64,000 bases of DNA, taken from the NCBI RefSeq assembly GCF_000426565.1, contig NZ_AUFP01000001.1, forward strand, positions 1-64,000, read 5' to 3'. Position 1 is the first letter of the stretch. Every line of letters begins with the position of its first letter. The stretch is from Segatella albensis DSM 11370 = JCM 12258 (GTDB lineage Bacteria; Bacteroidota; Bacteroidia; Bacteroidales; Bacteroidaceae). Positions 34,651-45,109 of the stretch are shown here, one piece after another. The notes beneath the pieces are model-generated. The model saw only the letters and a program-made list of their open reading frames with translations, made no database searches and was not told the origin of the DNA. A program made the translations under genes and the position numbers.

Positions 34651-35343
34651 ATGTCGTGCATATTAAACATTGAAACAAGCACCGACGTGTGCTCAGTAGC
34701 AGTAAGTAATGATGCAGAATGCATCTTCAACAAGGAGGACCACAGTGGCCCTAACCACGCCGTAAAACTCGGCGTTTTCGTTGACGAAGCCTTATCATTT
34801 ATTGATAACCATGCCATCCCATTGGATGCCGTAGCGGTAAGTTGCGGACCAGGTTCATATACAGGTCTACGTATAGGAACAAGTATGGCAAAAGGTATAT
34901 GCTATGGACGTGGAGCAAAGCTCATCGCAATCCCTACACTGGAACTCATGACAGTACCGGTACTCCTCAGAGAGATGGTGACAGAGGATAATGCATTGCT
35001 CGTTCCTATGCTCGACGCTCGCCGCATGGAAGTTTACGCACAAGTCTTCGACCGTGCTCTCAAAGAACATCGTCCTATTCAGGCTGACGTGGTAGATGCA
35101 GAAACATACAAAGAATTCCTTGACAAAGGACCTGTATATTTCTTCGGAAACGGTGCAGCCAAATGTATGGATACCATCAATCATCCTAATGCTCACCTCA
35201 TCGAGGGCATCGAGCCATTGGCCAAGAATATGTTTCCACTTGCAGAAAAGCGCATAGCATTGGAAAAATACGAAGATGTAGCATACTTCGTACCATTCTA
35301 TCTAAAGGACTTTGTTGCAAAGAAGCCTAAGAGTCTGCTTTAA
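34651..35343 (+). CDS. tsaB: tRNA threonylcarbamoyladenosine synthesis protein TsaB
   Basis: TsaB is the dimerisation partner of TsaD in making t6A at tRNA position 37. The start is set at MSCILNIETSTDVCSVAV (34651), giving 230 residues; ten upstream residues in frame are unsupported. CGPGSYTGLRIGTSMAKG is the diagnostic ASKHA-fold block. It leads a rightward run of tsaB, DUF4290, murA, rimM and dxr. Confidence 0.95.
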   Translation: MSCILNIETSTDVCSVAVSNDAECIFNKEDHSGPNHAVKLGVFVDEALSFIDNHAIPLDAVAVSCGPGSYTGLRIGTSMAKGICYGRGAKLIAIPTLELMTVPVLLREMVTEDNALLVPMLDARRMEVYAQVFDRALKEHRPIQADVVDAETYKEFLDKGPVYFFGNGAAKCMDTINHPNAHLIEGIEPLAKNMFPLAEKRIALEKYEDVAYFVPFYLKDFVAKKPKSLL

Positions 35344-35384
35344 TCCGGTAGCGGGCAAAAAAATAACTATAAGAGTAGTAAAGA

Positions 35385-35981
35385 ATGAAATTAGACGGAT
35401 TGGATTACAACACGCAACGCGAAAAACTGGTTCTCCCTGAGTATGGCAGAACCATTCAGAATATGGTAGATTACTGTATGACCATCGAAGACCGAGACGA
35501 GCGTCAAAAATGTGCAGAGTCTATCGTTGCCATCATGGATCGTATGTTTCCACAGAATAGTGCTACCGAAGACCATGAGCGCAAGCTATGGGATCAGTTA
35601 GCATTGATCAGCGATTTCAAATTAGACATCGACTATCCTTTCGATATCAGCAATGCCAAGAAGATCGCCACAAAACCGGAAGCTATAGAATATCCTATGA
35701 AGCGCATCCCCGTAAGACATTATGGCAACTTGATGTTCGAAGCTTTCAAGAAGTTGAAGGACATGGAGCCTGGTGAAGAACGTGATGAGTTGACAAAAAT
35801 CGTTGCCAACCAGATGAAGCGTGACCTGATATCATGGAGTCATGGTTCTTGCGATGATGAAAAAGTTGCATCTGATTTGGCAAAGTTCACAGACGGAAAG
35901 ATTCAGTTGGATCTGGACACCTTCCAGTTTGAGAAAATCAACGAGAAAGAAATTAATAACGGTAAGAAAAAGAAAAAGTAA
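35385..35981 (+). CDS. DUF4290 protein
   Basis: A 198-residue protein of the Bacteroidetes-specific DUF4290 family, recognised by GLDYNTQREKLVLPEYGRTIQNMV and CAESIVAIMDRMFPQ. It is soluble, helical and ends in a Lys-rich tail (GKKKKK). It ends directly before murA, an arrangement that recurs in the phylum as far as I recall. Function is unknown. Confidence 0.9.
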   Translation: MKLDGLDYNTQREKLVLPEYGRTIQNMVDYCMTIEDRDERQKCAESIVAIMDRMFPQNSATEDHERKLWDQLALISDFKLDIDYPFDISNAKKIATKPEAIEYPMKRIPVRHYGNLMFEAFKKLKDMEPGEERDELTKIVANQMKRDLISWSHGSCDDEKVASDLAKFTDGKIQLDLDTFQFEKINEKEINNGKKKKK

Positions 35982-37292
35982 ATGGAGTCTTTCATCATAG
36001 AAGGCGGTCATCCGCTCAAAGGTACTATTACTCCTCAGGGAGCTAAGAACGAAGCCTTGGAAGTGATTTGTGCGACAATCCTCACCTCAGACCCTGTCAG
36101 AATCAAGAATATCCCGGACATCCTTGATGTGAATAACCTTATTCTTCTTCTGAAAGAGATTGGAGTAAAGGTTACCAAGAATGCCGAAAACGATATGACT
36201 TTCCAGGCCGACGAACTAGACCTGAATTATCTGCAAAGTGCAGAGTTCGTCAAGAAATGCTCACAACTTCGTGGTAGCGTGTTGATGATTGGTCCACTCC
36301 TCGGCAGATTTGGAAAAGCTACCGTTGCAAAACCTGGTGGCGACAAGATTGGGCGCCGTCGCTTGGACACTCACTTCTTGGGATTCAAGAATCTTGGAGC
36401 ACATTTCGTCCACGACGATGAACGCAACGTCTTTGAGATTCAGGCCGAGAAGCTCAAAGGATGCTATATGCTGCTCGATGAAGCCTCTGTCACAGGAACC
36501 GCGAACATCATCATGGCAGCGGTGAGAGCTGAAGGTACAACGACCATCTATAATGCAGCCTGCGAACCCTATATCCAGCAATTGTGCCATCTACTCAACG
36601 CTATGGGCGCAAACATCAGTGGCATCGGCAGCAACCTGATCACCATCGTAGGCGTGAAGAACCTTCACGGAGCTGACCATAAGATTCTGCCCGATATGAT
36701 AGAGGTAGGATCTTTCATCGGTATGGCAGCAATGGTGGGAGAAGGCATACGCATCAAGGATGTCTCTGTAAAGGATCTGGGTATCATCCCGGAGGCATTC
36801 CGAAGACTTGGTGTAAAAATCGATATCGAAGGCGATGACCTTGTCGTTCCGAAACAAGAGAGCTACGTCATCGATTCTTTCATCGACGGAACGATAATGA
36901 CACTCGCCGATGCACCTTGGCCAGGACTTACCCCAGACCTTCTTTCCGTCTTACTCGTCGTTGCGACACAGGCTCGCGGAACCGTACTCATCCACCAGAA
37001 GATGTTCGAGAGTCGACTGTTCTTTGTCGACAAACTCATCGACATGGGAGCACAGATCATCCTATGCGACCCACATCGCGCTGTCGTTGTGGGACACGAC
37101 AGAAAGATCACCTTACGAGCAGGCAGGATGACAAGTCCGGATATTCGTGCCGGTATAGCCTTGTTGATTGCTGCCATGAGTGCAAACGGAACAAGTAAAA
37201 TTGCAAATATCGCTCAGATTGACCGTGGCTATCAGAACATTGAGAAGCGACTGAATCAGTTGGGAGCAAAGATTACTCGTGTAAATGATTAA
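35982..37292 (+). CDS. murA: UDP-N-acetylglucosamine 1-carboxyvinyltransferase (Asp-type active site)
   Basis: MurA transfers enolpyruvate to UDP-GlcNAc, the first committed step of peptidoglycan synthesis. The 436 residues include GAKNEAL near the N-terminus. In the active-site loop the usual PGGCxIG is PGGDKIG, so the catalytic Cys is replaced by D121. A natural Asp at this place is known from mycobacteria and chlamydiae and prevents covalent attack by fosfomycin. Other key residues are kept (RRRLDTH, MTLADAPWPGLTPDL). It overlaps rimM by 8 bases. Confidence 0.96.
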   Translation: MESFIIEGGHPLKGTITPQGAKNEALEVICATILTSDPVRIKNIPDILDVNNLILLLKEIGVKVTKNAENDMTFQADELDLNYLQSAEFVKKCSQLRGSVLMIGPLLGRFGKATVAKPGGDKIGRRRLDTHFLGFKNLGAHFVHDDERNVFEIQAEKLKGCYMLLDEASVTGTANIIMAAVRAEGTTTIYNAACEPYIQQLCHLLNAMGANISGIGSNLITIVGVKNLHGADHKILPDMIEVGSFIGMAAMVGEGIRIKDVSVKDLGIIPEAFRRLGVKIDIEGDDLVVPKQESYVIDSFIDGTIMTLADAPWPGLTPDLLSVLLVVATQARGTVLIHQKMFESRLFFVDKLIDMGAQIILCDPHRAVVVGHDRKITLRAGRMTSPDIRAGIALLIAAMSANGTSKIANIAQIDRGYQNIEKRLNQLGAKITRVND

Positions 37293-37809
37293 GCAAGAAG
37301 AAGTTTATAAGATTGGGAAGTTGGGAAAACCTCACGGTGTAAAGGGTGAGATCAACTTCCTATTCGATGACGATGTATTCGATCGTGTTGATGCTCAATA
37401 TCTGATTCTGGATATTGACGAAATCCTTGTACCTTTCTTTATGGAGGAATATCGTTTTCGTTCAGACTCTACAGCACTTGTAAAGTTCGAGGATATCGAT
37501 ACAGAGGACAGAGCCCGCGACCTGACAGGATGCGAAGTATACTTCCCATACAAGTTATCGGATAACGACCCCACGAACATATCATGGAGTCAGATCATCG
37601 GATTCCAACTTATCGACTTACATATAAATAATGTGGTAGGAACCATTCAGTCTGTTGACGATTCCACCATAAATATACTTTTCGAGGTAAAGACCAAAGA
37701 CGGCAAAGACATATTGATTCCTGCTTCAGAGGAGTTGATACAAGAAGTAGATGTAGAGAATCGACAGATAAAGATCAATTTGCCTGAAGGAATTTTAGAT
37801 TTAGAATAA
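37285..37809 (+). CDS. rimM: Ribosome maturation factor RimM
   Basis: RimM assists 30S head assembly by binding S19. The 174 residues contain the N-terminal YKIGKLGKPHGVKGEI block and the C-terminal PRC-barrel with ILIPASEELIQEVD. It overlaps murA by 8 bases and shares one base with dxr (TAATG). Confidence 0.95.
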   Translation: MIKQEEVYKIGKLGKPHGVKGEINFLFDDDVFDRVDAQYLILDIDEILVPFFMEEYRFRSDSTALVKFEDIDTEDRARDLTGCEVYFPYKLSDNDPTNISWSQIIGFQLIDLHINNVVGTIQSVDDSTINILFEVKTKDGKDILIPASEELIQEVDVENRQIKINLPEGILDLE

Positions 37810-38972
37810 TGAAAAAACAACAAATATGTATCTTGGGTAGTACCGGAAGTATTGGTACTCAAGCCCTTGATGTAATTGCGCAACATAGCGATCTATACGA
37901 AGCTTACTGTTTAACTGCTAACAATTCTGTTGAGAAATTGGCAGAACAGGCACATCGTTTTCATCCCGCAGCCGTGGTGATAGCCAACGAAGAACATTAT
38001 CAGGAACTACAAGACTTGCTGAGTGACGAACCTGACATCAAGGTTTATGCCGGCAAGGATGCCATCAATCAGATTGTAGAAGCCAAACCGATAGATGTTG
38101 TCCTCGCATCAATGGTTGGATTCGCAGGACTCACTCCTACGATTCATGCCATCAAGGCAGGGAAGAAGATATGTCTGGCCAACAAGGAGACCCTTGTTGT
38201 TGCCGGTGAACTCATTCTAAATCTTGTCAGTCAATATCATGTACCTCTTCTACCGGTAGACTCTGAGCATAGCGCTATCTTCCAAAGTCTTGTAGGCGAG
38301 GATCAGAACGAAATAGAGAAGATACTATTAACATGTTCCGGTGGTCCGTTCAGGAAGTTCACCGAAGAACAACTCAAGCATGTCACAGCCGCCGATGCCC
38401 TCAAGCATCCTACCTGGGACATGGGTGCCAAGATAACCATCGACTCCGCATCACTCATGAACAAAGGTTTCGAAGTTATGGAGGCCAAATGGCTCTTTGG
38501 TGTTCCTGCAGAGAAGATCCAAGTGCTGATACACCCTCAAAGCATCGTTCACAGTGGTGTACAGTTCAAGGATGGAGCTGTGAAGGCACAGTTAGGTGTT
38601 CCCGACATGCGCCTTCCTATCCAATACGCGTTCTCATTCCCAGAGCGACTCAGTTTGAATGGCGACCGTCTAGACCTCTTCAAGGCACAGAATCTGGAAT
38701 TCTTCGAACCGGACATCAACAAATTCAAATGTCTGGCATTATCTTACGAGGCCATCAACAAGGGAGGCAATATGCCGTGTATCCTTAATGCAGCCAACGA
38801 GATCGTAAATGCAGGATTCAGAAAAGGCCAGTGCTCATTCCTCGGAATGGCCGACATCATCGAGAAGACGATGAACAAAACCCCATTCGACAAGAATCCC
38901 GATTACGACGTCTATATGCAGACAGATGCTGAAGCACGTCGCATAGCCACAGAAATAATGAATAACAAATAA
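37809..38972 (+). CDS. dxr: 1-deoxy-D-xylulose 5-phosphate reductoisomerase
   Basis: Dxr converts DXP to methylerythritol phosphate with NADPH. The 387 residues include the NADPH site ILGSTGSIGTQAL, LANKETLVVAGE, the metal ligands in PVDSEHSAIFQ and MNKGFEVMEAKWLF. It is followed 18 bases later by rseP, the common dxr-rseP pairing. Confidence 0.97.
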   Translation: MKKQQICILGSTGSIGTQALDVIAQHSDLYEAYCLTANNSVEKLAEQAHRFHPAAVVIANEEHYQELQDLLSDEPDIKVYAGKDAINQIVEAKPIDVVLASMVGFAGLTPTIHAIKAGKKICLANKETLVVAGELILNLVSQYHVPLLPVDSEHSAIFQSLVGEDQNEIEKILLTCSGGPFRKFTEEQLKHVTAADALKHPTWDMGAKITIDSASLMNKGFEVMEAKWLFGVPAEKIQVLIHPQSIVHSGVQFKDGAVKAQLGVPDMRLPIQYAFSFPERLSLNGDRLDLFKAQNLEFFEPDINKFKCLALSYEAINKGGNMPCILNAANEIVNAGFRKGQCSFLGMADIIEKTMNKTPFDKNPDYDVYMQTDAEARRIATEIMNNK

Positions 38973-38990
38973 ACAATTGCATAAAAACAA

Positions 38991-40385
38991 ATGGAAGATA
39001 TTCTGATCAGAGTATTGCAGTTTATGCTGTCAATCTCTCTCTTAGTCCTGTTACACGAAGGTGGACACTTCTTTTTCTCTAAACTCTTTGGTGTTAGAGT
39101 AGAGAAATTTTATCTTTTCTTCGACCCATGGTTCCATATCTTTGAATTCAAACCTAAGCATAGTGATACTACCTACGGTCTGGGATGGCTTCCTCTAGGT
39201 GGCTATTGCAAGATTGCAGGAATGATAGATGAAAGTTTCGATACAGAACAGATGAAGAAACCAGCTGAACCGTGGGAGTTTAGAAGTAAACCAGCATGGC
39301 AGCGCTTACTGATCATGATAGGTGGTGTGACAGTAAACTTCATCCTTGCTCTTTTCATCTATTCGATGCTGATGTTTACCTGGGGCGACACCTATATCAT
39401 GCCCAAAAACTACACCCAGGGTATGCAGTTCAATAGTTATGCCAAATCACTGGGATTCCAAGATCACGACATCCTTGTAGGAAGTGATGTCCACGGAGAA
39501 TTCAAGGAGTTCGGAGGCGACATGTACCGAGACATCAGTCAAGCCAAACGAGTAGATGTTATCCGTAAAGGCAAGAAGATTTCCATCCAGTTGCCTGGCG
39601 ATTTGAACATGCTCGACATGATCAAGGCAAAACCTTCTTTCATGTATCCATATCTACCTAATGTTGTAGACAGCATAGAAAAGGGAAGTCCAGCTCAGAA
39701 GATCGGTATACAATCAGGAGATAAGATCCTTGCCATAAACGGTCAGAAGGTCATCACCGGTTCTGATTTCACAAGAATAGTAAGAGGAAAGTCTGACGAC
39801 CTAAACAAAGGTATGTCACACAAAGACAGTACAGACATCCTCACCGTTCCTATCGTCATTCTTCATAAGAATGCCACAAAGGCCGACACGACCAACGTTA
39901 CACTGGTCAAGGACGCCGAGACCGACAACATCAAGATTGGTTTGAGTTTCGTCAATGTCATGAAAGACTATAAGCAAACTCATATCGAATACAGTTTTCT
40001 AGCCAGTTTCCCTGCTGGTATCAAATACGGATGGGACGTACTCAAAGGCTATATTGGTGATATGAAATATGTAGCATCCAAGGATGGCGTCAAGAGCCTT
40101 GGTGGTTTCGGTGCTATCGGAAGCATGTTCCCAACAACATGGGACTGGTATCTGTTCTGGAAGATGACAGCCTTCCTGAGCATCATTCTGGCATTCATGA
40201 ACATTCTGCCAATCCCTGCTCTCGATGGTGGTCATGTCATGTTCCTGATCTATGAGATGATCACTCGCCGAAAACCAAGTGAGGACTTCTTAGTGAAGGC
40301 AGAATACGTAGGATTCACAATACTCATTCTCTTGCTCATTGTCGCAAATTTGAATGATGTATTACGATTTTTAGGATTTATGTAA
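38991..40385 (+). CDS. rseP: RseP site-2 intramembrane zinc protease (M50)
   Basis: A 464-residue M50 membrane protease that cuts transmembrane segments of anti-sigma factors or signal peptides. The zinc site is H22EGGH26 in the first helix with the second motif NILPIPALDGGH near residue 400. One clear PDZ domain (GSPAQKIGIQSGDKILAINGQKV) lies in the periplasmic part, with a second degenerate one before it. It ends at a strong hairpin. Confidence 0.95.
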   Translation: MEDILIRVLQFMLSISLLVLLHEGGHFFFSKLFGVRVEKFYLFFDPWFHIFEFKPKHSDTTYGLGWLPLGGYCKIAGMIDESFDTEQMKKPAEPWEFRSKPAWQRLLIMIGGVTVNFILALFIYSMLMFTWGDTYIMPKNYTQGMQFNSYAKSLGFQDHDILVGSDVHGEFKEFGGDMYRDISQAKRVDVIRKGKKISIQLPGDLNMLDMIKAKPSFMYPYLPNVVDSIEKGSPAQKIGIQSGDKILAINGQKVITGSDFTRIVRGKSDDLNKGMSHKDSTDILTVPIVILHKNATKADTTNVTLVKDAETDNIKIGLSFVNVMKDYKQTHIEYSFLASFPAGIKYGWDVLKGYIGDMKYVASKDGVKSLGGFGAIGSMFPTTWDWYLFWKMTAFLSIILAFMNILPIPALDGGHVMFLIYEMITRRKPSEDFLVKAEYVGFTILILLLIVANLNDVLRFLGFM

Positions 40386-40417
40386 CAAAGAGAATACTAT
40401 TTTTACAACAAAACATT

Positions 40418-40454
40418 AAACTGTAAGTATTAGAACCTTCAATACTTACAGTTT
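40418..40454 (+). terminator. 14-bp perfect inverted repeat after rseP
   Basis: AAACTGTAAGTATT (40418-40431) is exactly inverted as AATACTTACAGTTT (40441-40454), followed by an AT-rich tract with several T. A partial third copy (ATACTTACAG) follows near 40475. It probably ends the rseP transcript. Confidence 0.65.
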
Positions 40455-40540
40455 ATTTATTTTTATACCTTATATACTTACAGATTAATACTTTCACGAT
40501 AAAAAACATATTTAATAAGTCATATTTCCCCACGTATATG

Positions 40541-40570
40541 TTTCATTCTGAAAGCATTTTCTTAATTTTG
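40541..40570 (+). promoter_or_regulatory. Promoter of gltB-gltD
   Basis: TTTC (40541-40544), 18 bases, TAATTTTG (40563-40570). The gltB ATG lies about 33 bases past the expected start. Confidence 0.5.
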
Positions 40571-40609
40571 CAATCAAATTGATAGGAAAAACTTCAAAAT
40601 TTAATTTAT

Positions 40610-43600
40610 ATGCAACAACAAACGGGATTGTACAGCAATACTTACGAACATGACGCATGCGGTGTCGGTATGGTCGTCAATATCCACGGCAACAAAAGTC
40701 ATGAACTTGTTGACAACGCTTTAAAGGTTCTAGAAAACCTACGTCATCGAGGTGCCGAGGGCGCAGATGGAAAGACAGGAGATGGTGCAGGTATCCTACT
40801 TCAGATTCCTCACGAATTCATTCTTTTACAAGGTATACCAGTTCCTGAGAAAGGAAAATATGGTACTGGTCTTGTTTTTCTTCCTAAGGATGAGAAACGC
40901 CAGCAGACAATACTCTCTATCATGATTGAGGAAATCGAGCGTGAAGGCCTTTCACTCATGCATTTACGCAACGTACCAACCAATCCTGATTGTCTCGGAG
41001 AAGCCGCTCTTTCATCAGAACCGGACATCAAACAGATCTTTATCACTGGTGTCACGGACGACAAGGTAAAAGTCTTTGAGCGCACCTTATATATAATAAG
41101 GAAGAAGATAGAAAAGAGAATCGACGACAAAGACTTCTACATTTGTTCTCTTTCAAGCAAGAGCATCATCTACAAGGGAATGCTCTCAAGTCTACAGCTT
41201 CGCCAATATTATCCAGACCTCACCAACAATTATTTTACGAGTGGTTTGGCTGTCGTACACAGTAGATTCAGTACGAACACATTCCCTACATGGAGTCTTG
41301 CACAACCTTTTAGAATGTTGGCTCATAATGGTGAGATTAACACCATCAGAGGAAACCGAGGATGGATGAAAGCCCGTGAGAGTGTACTTTCATCAGATTC
41401 TCTTGGCGATATCAGCAAGATTTCCCCTATTGTCCAGCCTGGCATGAGCGACTCTGCGAGTCTTGACAATGTCTTCGAATTCTTTGTAATGAGCGGTCTT
41501 TCTCTGCCACATGCCATGGCAGTAATGATACCAGAAAGTTTCAACGACAAGAATCCGATATCAGAAGACCTAAAAGCATTCTACGAATACTATTCTATCT
41601 TGATGGAGCCATGGGATGGTCCTGCAGCATTACTTTTCAGCGATGGAAGATTCGCAGGAGGAATGCTCGACCGTAACGGTCTGCGCCCTGCCCGATACAC
41701 CATTACCAAGAACGACATGATGGTAGTAGCCTCAGAGGTTGGTGTGATGGATTTCGACCCTACAGAGATAGCAGAGAAAGGTCGTCTGCAACCTGGTAAG
41801 ATTCTACTCATCGATACACAAGAAGGAAAGATCTACTACGACGGAGAGATCAAGGAGCAATTAGCTACCGAGCATCCTTACCGTCAATGGTTGAATACCA
41901 ACCGTATCCAGTTGGAGAAAATTCATAGTGGTAGAAAGATCAGTAATTCCGTTGACAATCTCACCCGCAAGGAGATTGAGTTCGGTTTCGGACAGGAAGA
42001 TATCGAAGGTACCATCGTACCTATGGCTACAAAGGGACAAGAGCCTACAGCCTCAATGGGTAACGACACCCCATTGGCCATATTAAGTGACAAGCCACAG
42101 ATATTCTTCAATTATTTCCGTCAGCAGTTCGCACAGGTCACCAACCCTGCCATCGACTCCATACGTGAATCCCTCGTGATGAGTCTTACCGAATATATTG
42201 GACGCGTGGGTACAGGTATCCTCAATCCTGACGAGACCAACTGCAAGATGGTACGTCTTCCACATCCTATCCTTACCAATACACAGTTGGATATTCTTTG
42301 TAACATTCGATACAAAGGATTCAATACCATCAAGTTGCCAATGCTCTTCGAGCGAAGCAAGAAGGAGGAAGGACTTCATGAAGCTCTCGAAAACCTGTGC
42401 CATCAGGCTGAGAAGAGCGTAGACGATGGATACAACTACATCATTCTCTCCGACCGCGACGTCGATGCAGAACATGTAGCCATACCTTCATTGCTCGCAG
42501 TAAGCGCTGTACACCATTATCTCATTAGTGTCGGCAAACGTGTACAGACAGCATTGATCGTAGAAAGTGGTGAGATCAGAGAGGTGATGCATGCAGCACT
42601 ACTGTTAGGATACGGTGCCAGCGCCCTCTGTCCATATATGACCTATGCCGTTCTCGATGACCTCGTAAAACGAGGAAAGATTCAAGAGAACTACGAGACA
42701 GCCGAAGCCAACTATATCAAGGCCGTCAAGAAGGGTTTGTTCAAGATTATGGCCAAGATGGGTATTTCTACCATCCGTTCATATCGCGGAGCCAAGATCT
42801 TTGAATCTATCGGATTGAGCGAGAGCTTGCTCAAGAGTTATTTCGGAACAGAGATCAGTACTGTGGGCGGTATTGGTTTGAAGACCATTGCAAAGGACGC
42901 AATAGCTTTCCATGACCAGGCTTTCGACACAAACACAAATATAGATTTTCTCCCTGCCCTTGGTCAGTTCCATTGGCGCAAGGATGGTATCAAGCATGCG
43001 TGGAACCCAGAGACTATCGCGACTCTGCAACTAGCAACCCGCAAAGGCGACTACAATCTATTCAAGAAATATACCGACTTGGTAGACCATAAGGACAGTC
43101 CTATCTTCCTGCGTGATTTCTTCGATTACAAGAAGAACCCTATCGACATTAAGGAGGTAGAACCCGTAGAAAGCATTGTCAAGCATTTCGTCACCGGTGC
43201 CATGAGTTTTGGTGCGTTAAGTAAAGAAGCTCACGAGGCTTTAGCCCTTGCCATGAACAAGTTGGGTGCCCGAAGCAATACCGGAGAAGGTGGTGAGGAT
43301 AATTCACGATTCCATGATACCGTAAACGGCATCAGTCTGAGCAGTAAGACCAAGCAGGTAGCCTCTGGTCGATTTGGTGTAACCACAGAATATCTGGTCA
43401 ATGCCGAAGAAATTCAGATCAAGGTAGCTCAGGGTGCTAAACCTGGTGAAGGTGGTCAGTTACCTGGTTTCAAGGTCAACGAGATCATTGCCAAGACCCG
43501 TCACTCTATCCCTGGCATCTCATTGATATCACCTCCACCTCATCACGATATCTATTCTATCGAGGATTTGAAACAACTCATCTTCGATTTGAAGAATGTC

Positions 43601-45085
43601 AATCCAAAGGCCGCCATCAGCGTCAAACTTGTTGCAGAGAGTGGTGTAGGAACCATTGCAGCAGGTGTCGTAAAAGCTAAAGCCGACCTCATCGTCATCT
43701 CAGGAGCAGAAGGTGGTACAGGTGCAAGTCCTGCTTCAAGTATGCGATTCGCAGGTATATCACCAGAAATCGGTATCGCAGAGACCCAACAGACGTTGGT
43801 CAAGAATGGCTTAAGAAGTCTGGTACGCCTTCAGGCCGACGGTCAGTTGAAGAGTGGTCGCGATGTTATCATGATGGCTTTGCTTGGTGCTGAGGAATTC
43901 GGTTTCGGTACAACAGCATTGATCACCCTAGGATGTGTCATGATGCGCAAATGTAATCAGAACACCTGTCCTATGGGCGTAGCCACACAGGATCCTAAAC
44001 TTCGCGCTCATTTCCGTGGCAGTTATAAATATGTCATCAATTTCTTCACCTTCCTTGCACAGGAGGTACGAGAATATCTTGCAGAGATGGGATTCAAGAG
44101 TCTCAACGAGATCATTGGCCGTACCGATCTGATCATACCGAAGAAGACGGATAACGAGAAATGGGAAAGTCTCGACTTCACCCGTATGCTTCATACTGAG
44201 ACTGGGGACTGTACCAATTATTGTACCAAGACACAGGAGCACGACCTTGAGGGTATCCTCGACGAACAGCTAATCTCAGGATGCCAGAAGGCTATACAAG
44301 ATCAAGAGGAAGTAAACTTAGACTTTGCCATCAAGAATACCAACCGTGCCGTAGGAACAATGCTTAGCGGTATGATTGCCAGCAAATATGGCGAGGAAGG
44401 ATTACCCGATAAGACCATCAATGTGAAATTCAAAGGCTCTGCAGGACAGAGTTTCGGAGCATTCTTGGTAAAAGGTGTCGACTTTAAGCTCGAAGGTGAG
44501 ACCAACGACTATTTTGCCAAAGGTCTTTCAGGCGGTCGTATCTCCATCCTGCCACCTATCCGTAGCAACTTCTCTGCTGAGGATAACATCATTGCCGGTA
44601 ACACCGGTCTGTATGGTGCCACAAGTGGAGAACTCTACATCAACGGTAAGGTAGGCGAACGCTTTGGTGTAAGAAACTCCGGAGCTATCGCAGTCATCGA
44701 AGGTGCCGGCGACCATTGCTGTGAATATATGACAGGCGGTCGCGTCGTTGTACTCGGAGAGACTGGAAGAAACTTTGCTGCAGGTATGAGTGGTGGTGTT
44801 GCATACGTATGGGATAAGAAACATAACTTCGACTACTTCTGTAACATGGATATGGTAGAGATCAACCTTGTAGAGGAGAGCAGCTACCGTAAGGAATTAC
44901 ACGAACTCATCCGACAGCATTACCTCTATACCGGTTCTAAACTGGCACGAACGATGCTCGATGACTGGAATCACTATGTAGAAGAGTTCATTCAGGTAGT
45001 ACCTATCGAATACAAGCGAGTTCTGCAGGAAGAGCAGGTTAAGAAGTTGCAACAGAAGATTGCTGATATGCAGCGCGATTATTAA
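40610..45085 (+). CDS. gltB: Glutamate synthase large subunit
   Basis: GltB makes glutamate from glutamine and 2-oxoglutarate. The 1491 residues are the normal bacterial length. A short propeptide precedes the N-terminal nucleophile Cys17 (EHDACGVGM) of the glutaminase domain. The FMN-barrel synthase domain has GAEGGTGASPASS and the 3Fe-4S ligands CVMMRKCNQNTCPMG; the C-terminal beta-helix follows. gltD starts 24 bases downstream. Confidence 0.98.
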   Translation: MQQQTGLYSNTYEHDACGVGMVVNIHGNKSHELVDNALKVLENLRHRGAEGADGKTGDGAGILLQIPHEFILLQGIPVPEKGKYGTGLVFLPKDEKRQQTILSIMIEEIEREGLSLMHLRNVPTNPDCLGEAALSSEPDIKQIFITGVTDDKVKVFERTLYIIRKKIEKRIDDKDFYICSLSSKSIIYKGMLSSLQLRQYYPDLTNNYFTSGLAVVHSRFSTNTFPTWSLAQPFRMLAHNGEINTIRGNRGWMKARESVLSSDSLGDISKISPIVQPGMSDSASLDNVFEFFVMSGLSLPHAMAVMIPESFNDKNPISEDLKAFYEYYSILMEPWDGPAALLFSDGRFAGGMLDRNGLRPARYTITKNDMMVVASEVGVMDFDPTEIAEKGRLQPGKILLIDTQEGKIYYDGEIKEQLATEHPYRQWLNTNRIQLEKIHSGRKISNSVDNLTRKEIEFGFGQEDIEGTIVPMATKGQEPTASMGNDTPLAILSDKPQIFFNYFRQQFAQVTNPAIDSIRESLVMSLTEYIGRVGTGILNPDETNCKMVRLPHPILTNTQLDILCNIRYKGFNTIKLPMLFERSKKEEGLHEALENLCHQAEKSVDDGYNYIILSDRDVDAEHVAIPSLLAVSAVHHYLISVGKRVQTALIVESGEIREVMHAALLLGYGASALCPYMTYAVLDDLVKRGKIQENYETAEANYIKAVKKGLFKIMAKMGISTIRSYRGAKIFESIGLSESLLKSYFGTEISTVGGIGLKTIAKDAIAFHDQAFDTNTNIDFLPALGQFHWRKDGIKHAWNPETIATLQLATRKGDYNLFKKYTDLVDHKDSPIFLRDFFDYKKNPIDIKEVEPVESIVKHFVTGAMSFGALSKEAHEALALAMNKLGARSNTGEGGEDNSRFHDTVNGISLSSKTKQVASGRFGVTTEYLVNAEEIQIKVAQGAKPGEGGQLPGFKVNEIIAKTRHSIPGISLISPPPHHDIYSIEDLKQLIFDLKNVNPKAAISVKLVAESGVGTIAAGVVKAKADLIVISGAEGGTGASPASSMRFAGISPEIGIAETQQTLVKNGLRSLVRLQADGQLKSGRDVIMMALLGAEEFGFGTTALITLGCVMMRKCNQNTCPMGVATQDPKLRAHFRGSYKYVINFFTFLAQEVREYLAEMGFKSLNEIIGRTDLIIPKKTDNEKWESLDFTRMLHTETGDCTNYCTKTQEHDLEGILDEQLISGCQKAIQDQEEVNLDFAIKNTNRAVGTMLSGMIASKYGEEGLPDKTINVKFKGSAGQSFGAFLVKGVDFKLEGETNDYFAKGLSGGRISILPPIRSNFSAEDNIIAGNTGLYGATSGELYINGKVGERFGVRNSGAIAVIEGAGDHCCEYMTGGRVVVLGETGRNFAAGMSGGVAYVWDKKHNFDYFCNMDMVEINLVEESSYRKELHELIRQHYLYTGSKLARTMLDDWNHYVEEFIQVVPIEYKRVLQEEQVKKLQQKIADMQRDY

Positions 45086-45109
45086 TCCTAAAAAAGAAGA
45101 CAGAAGAAA

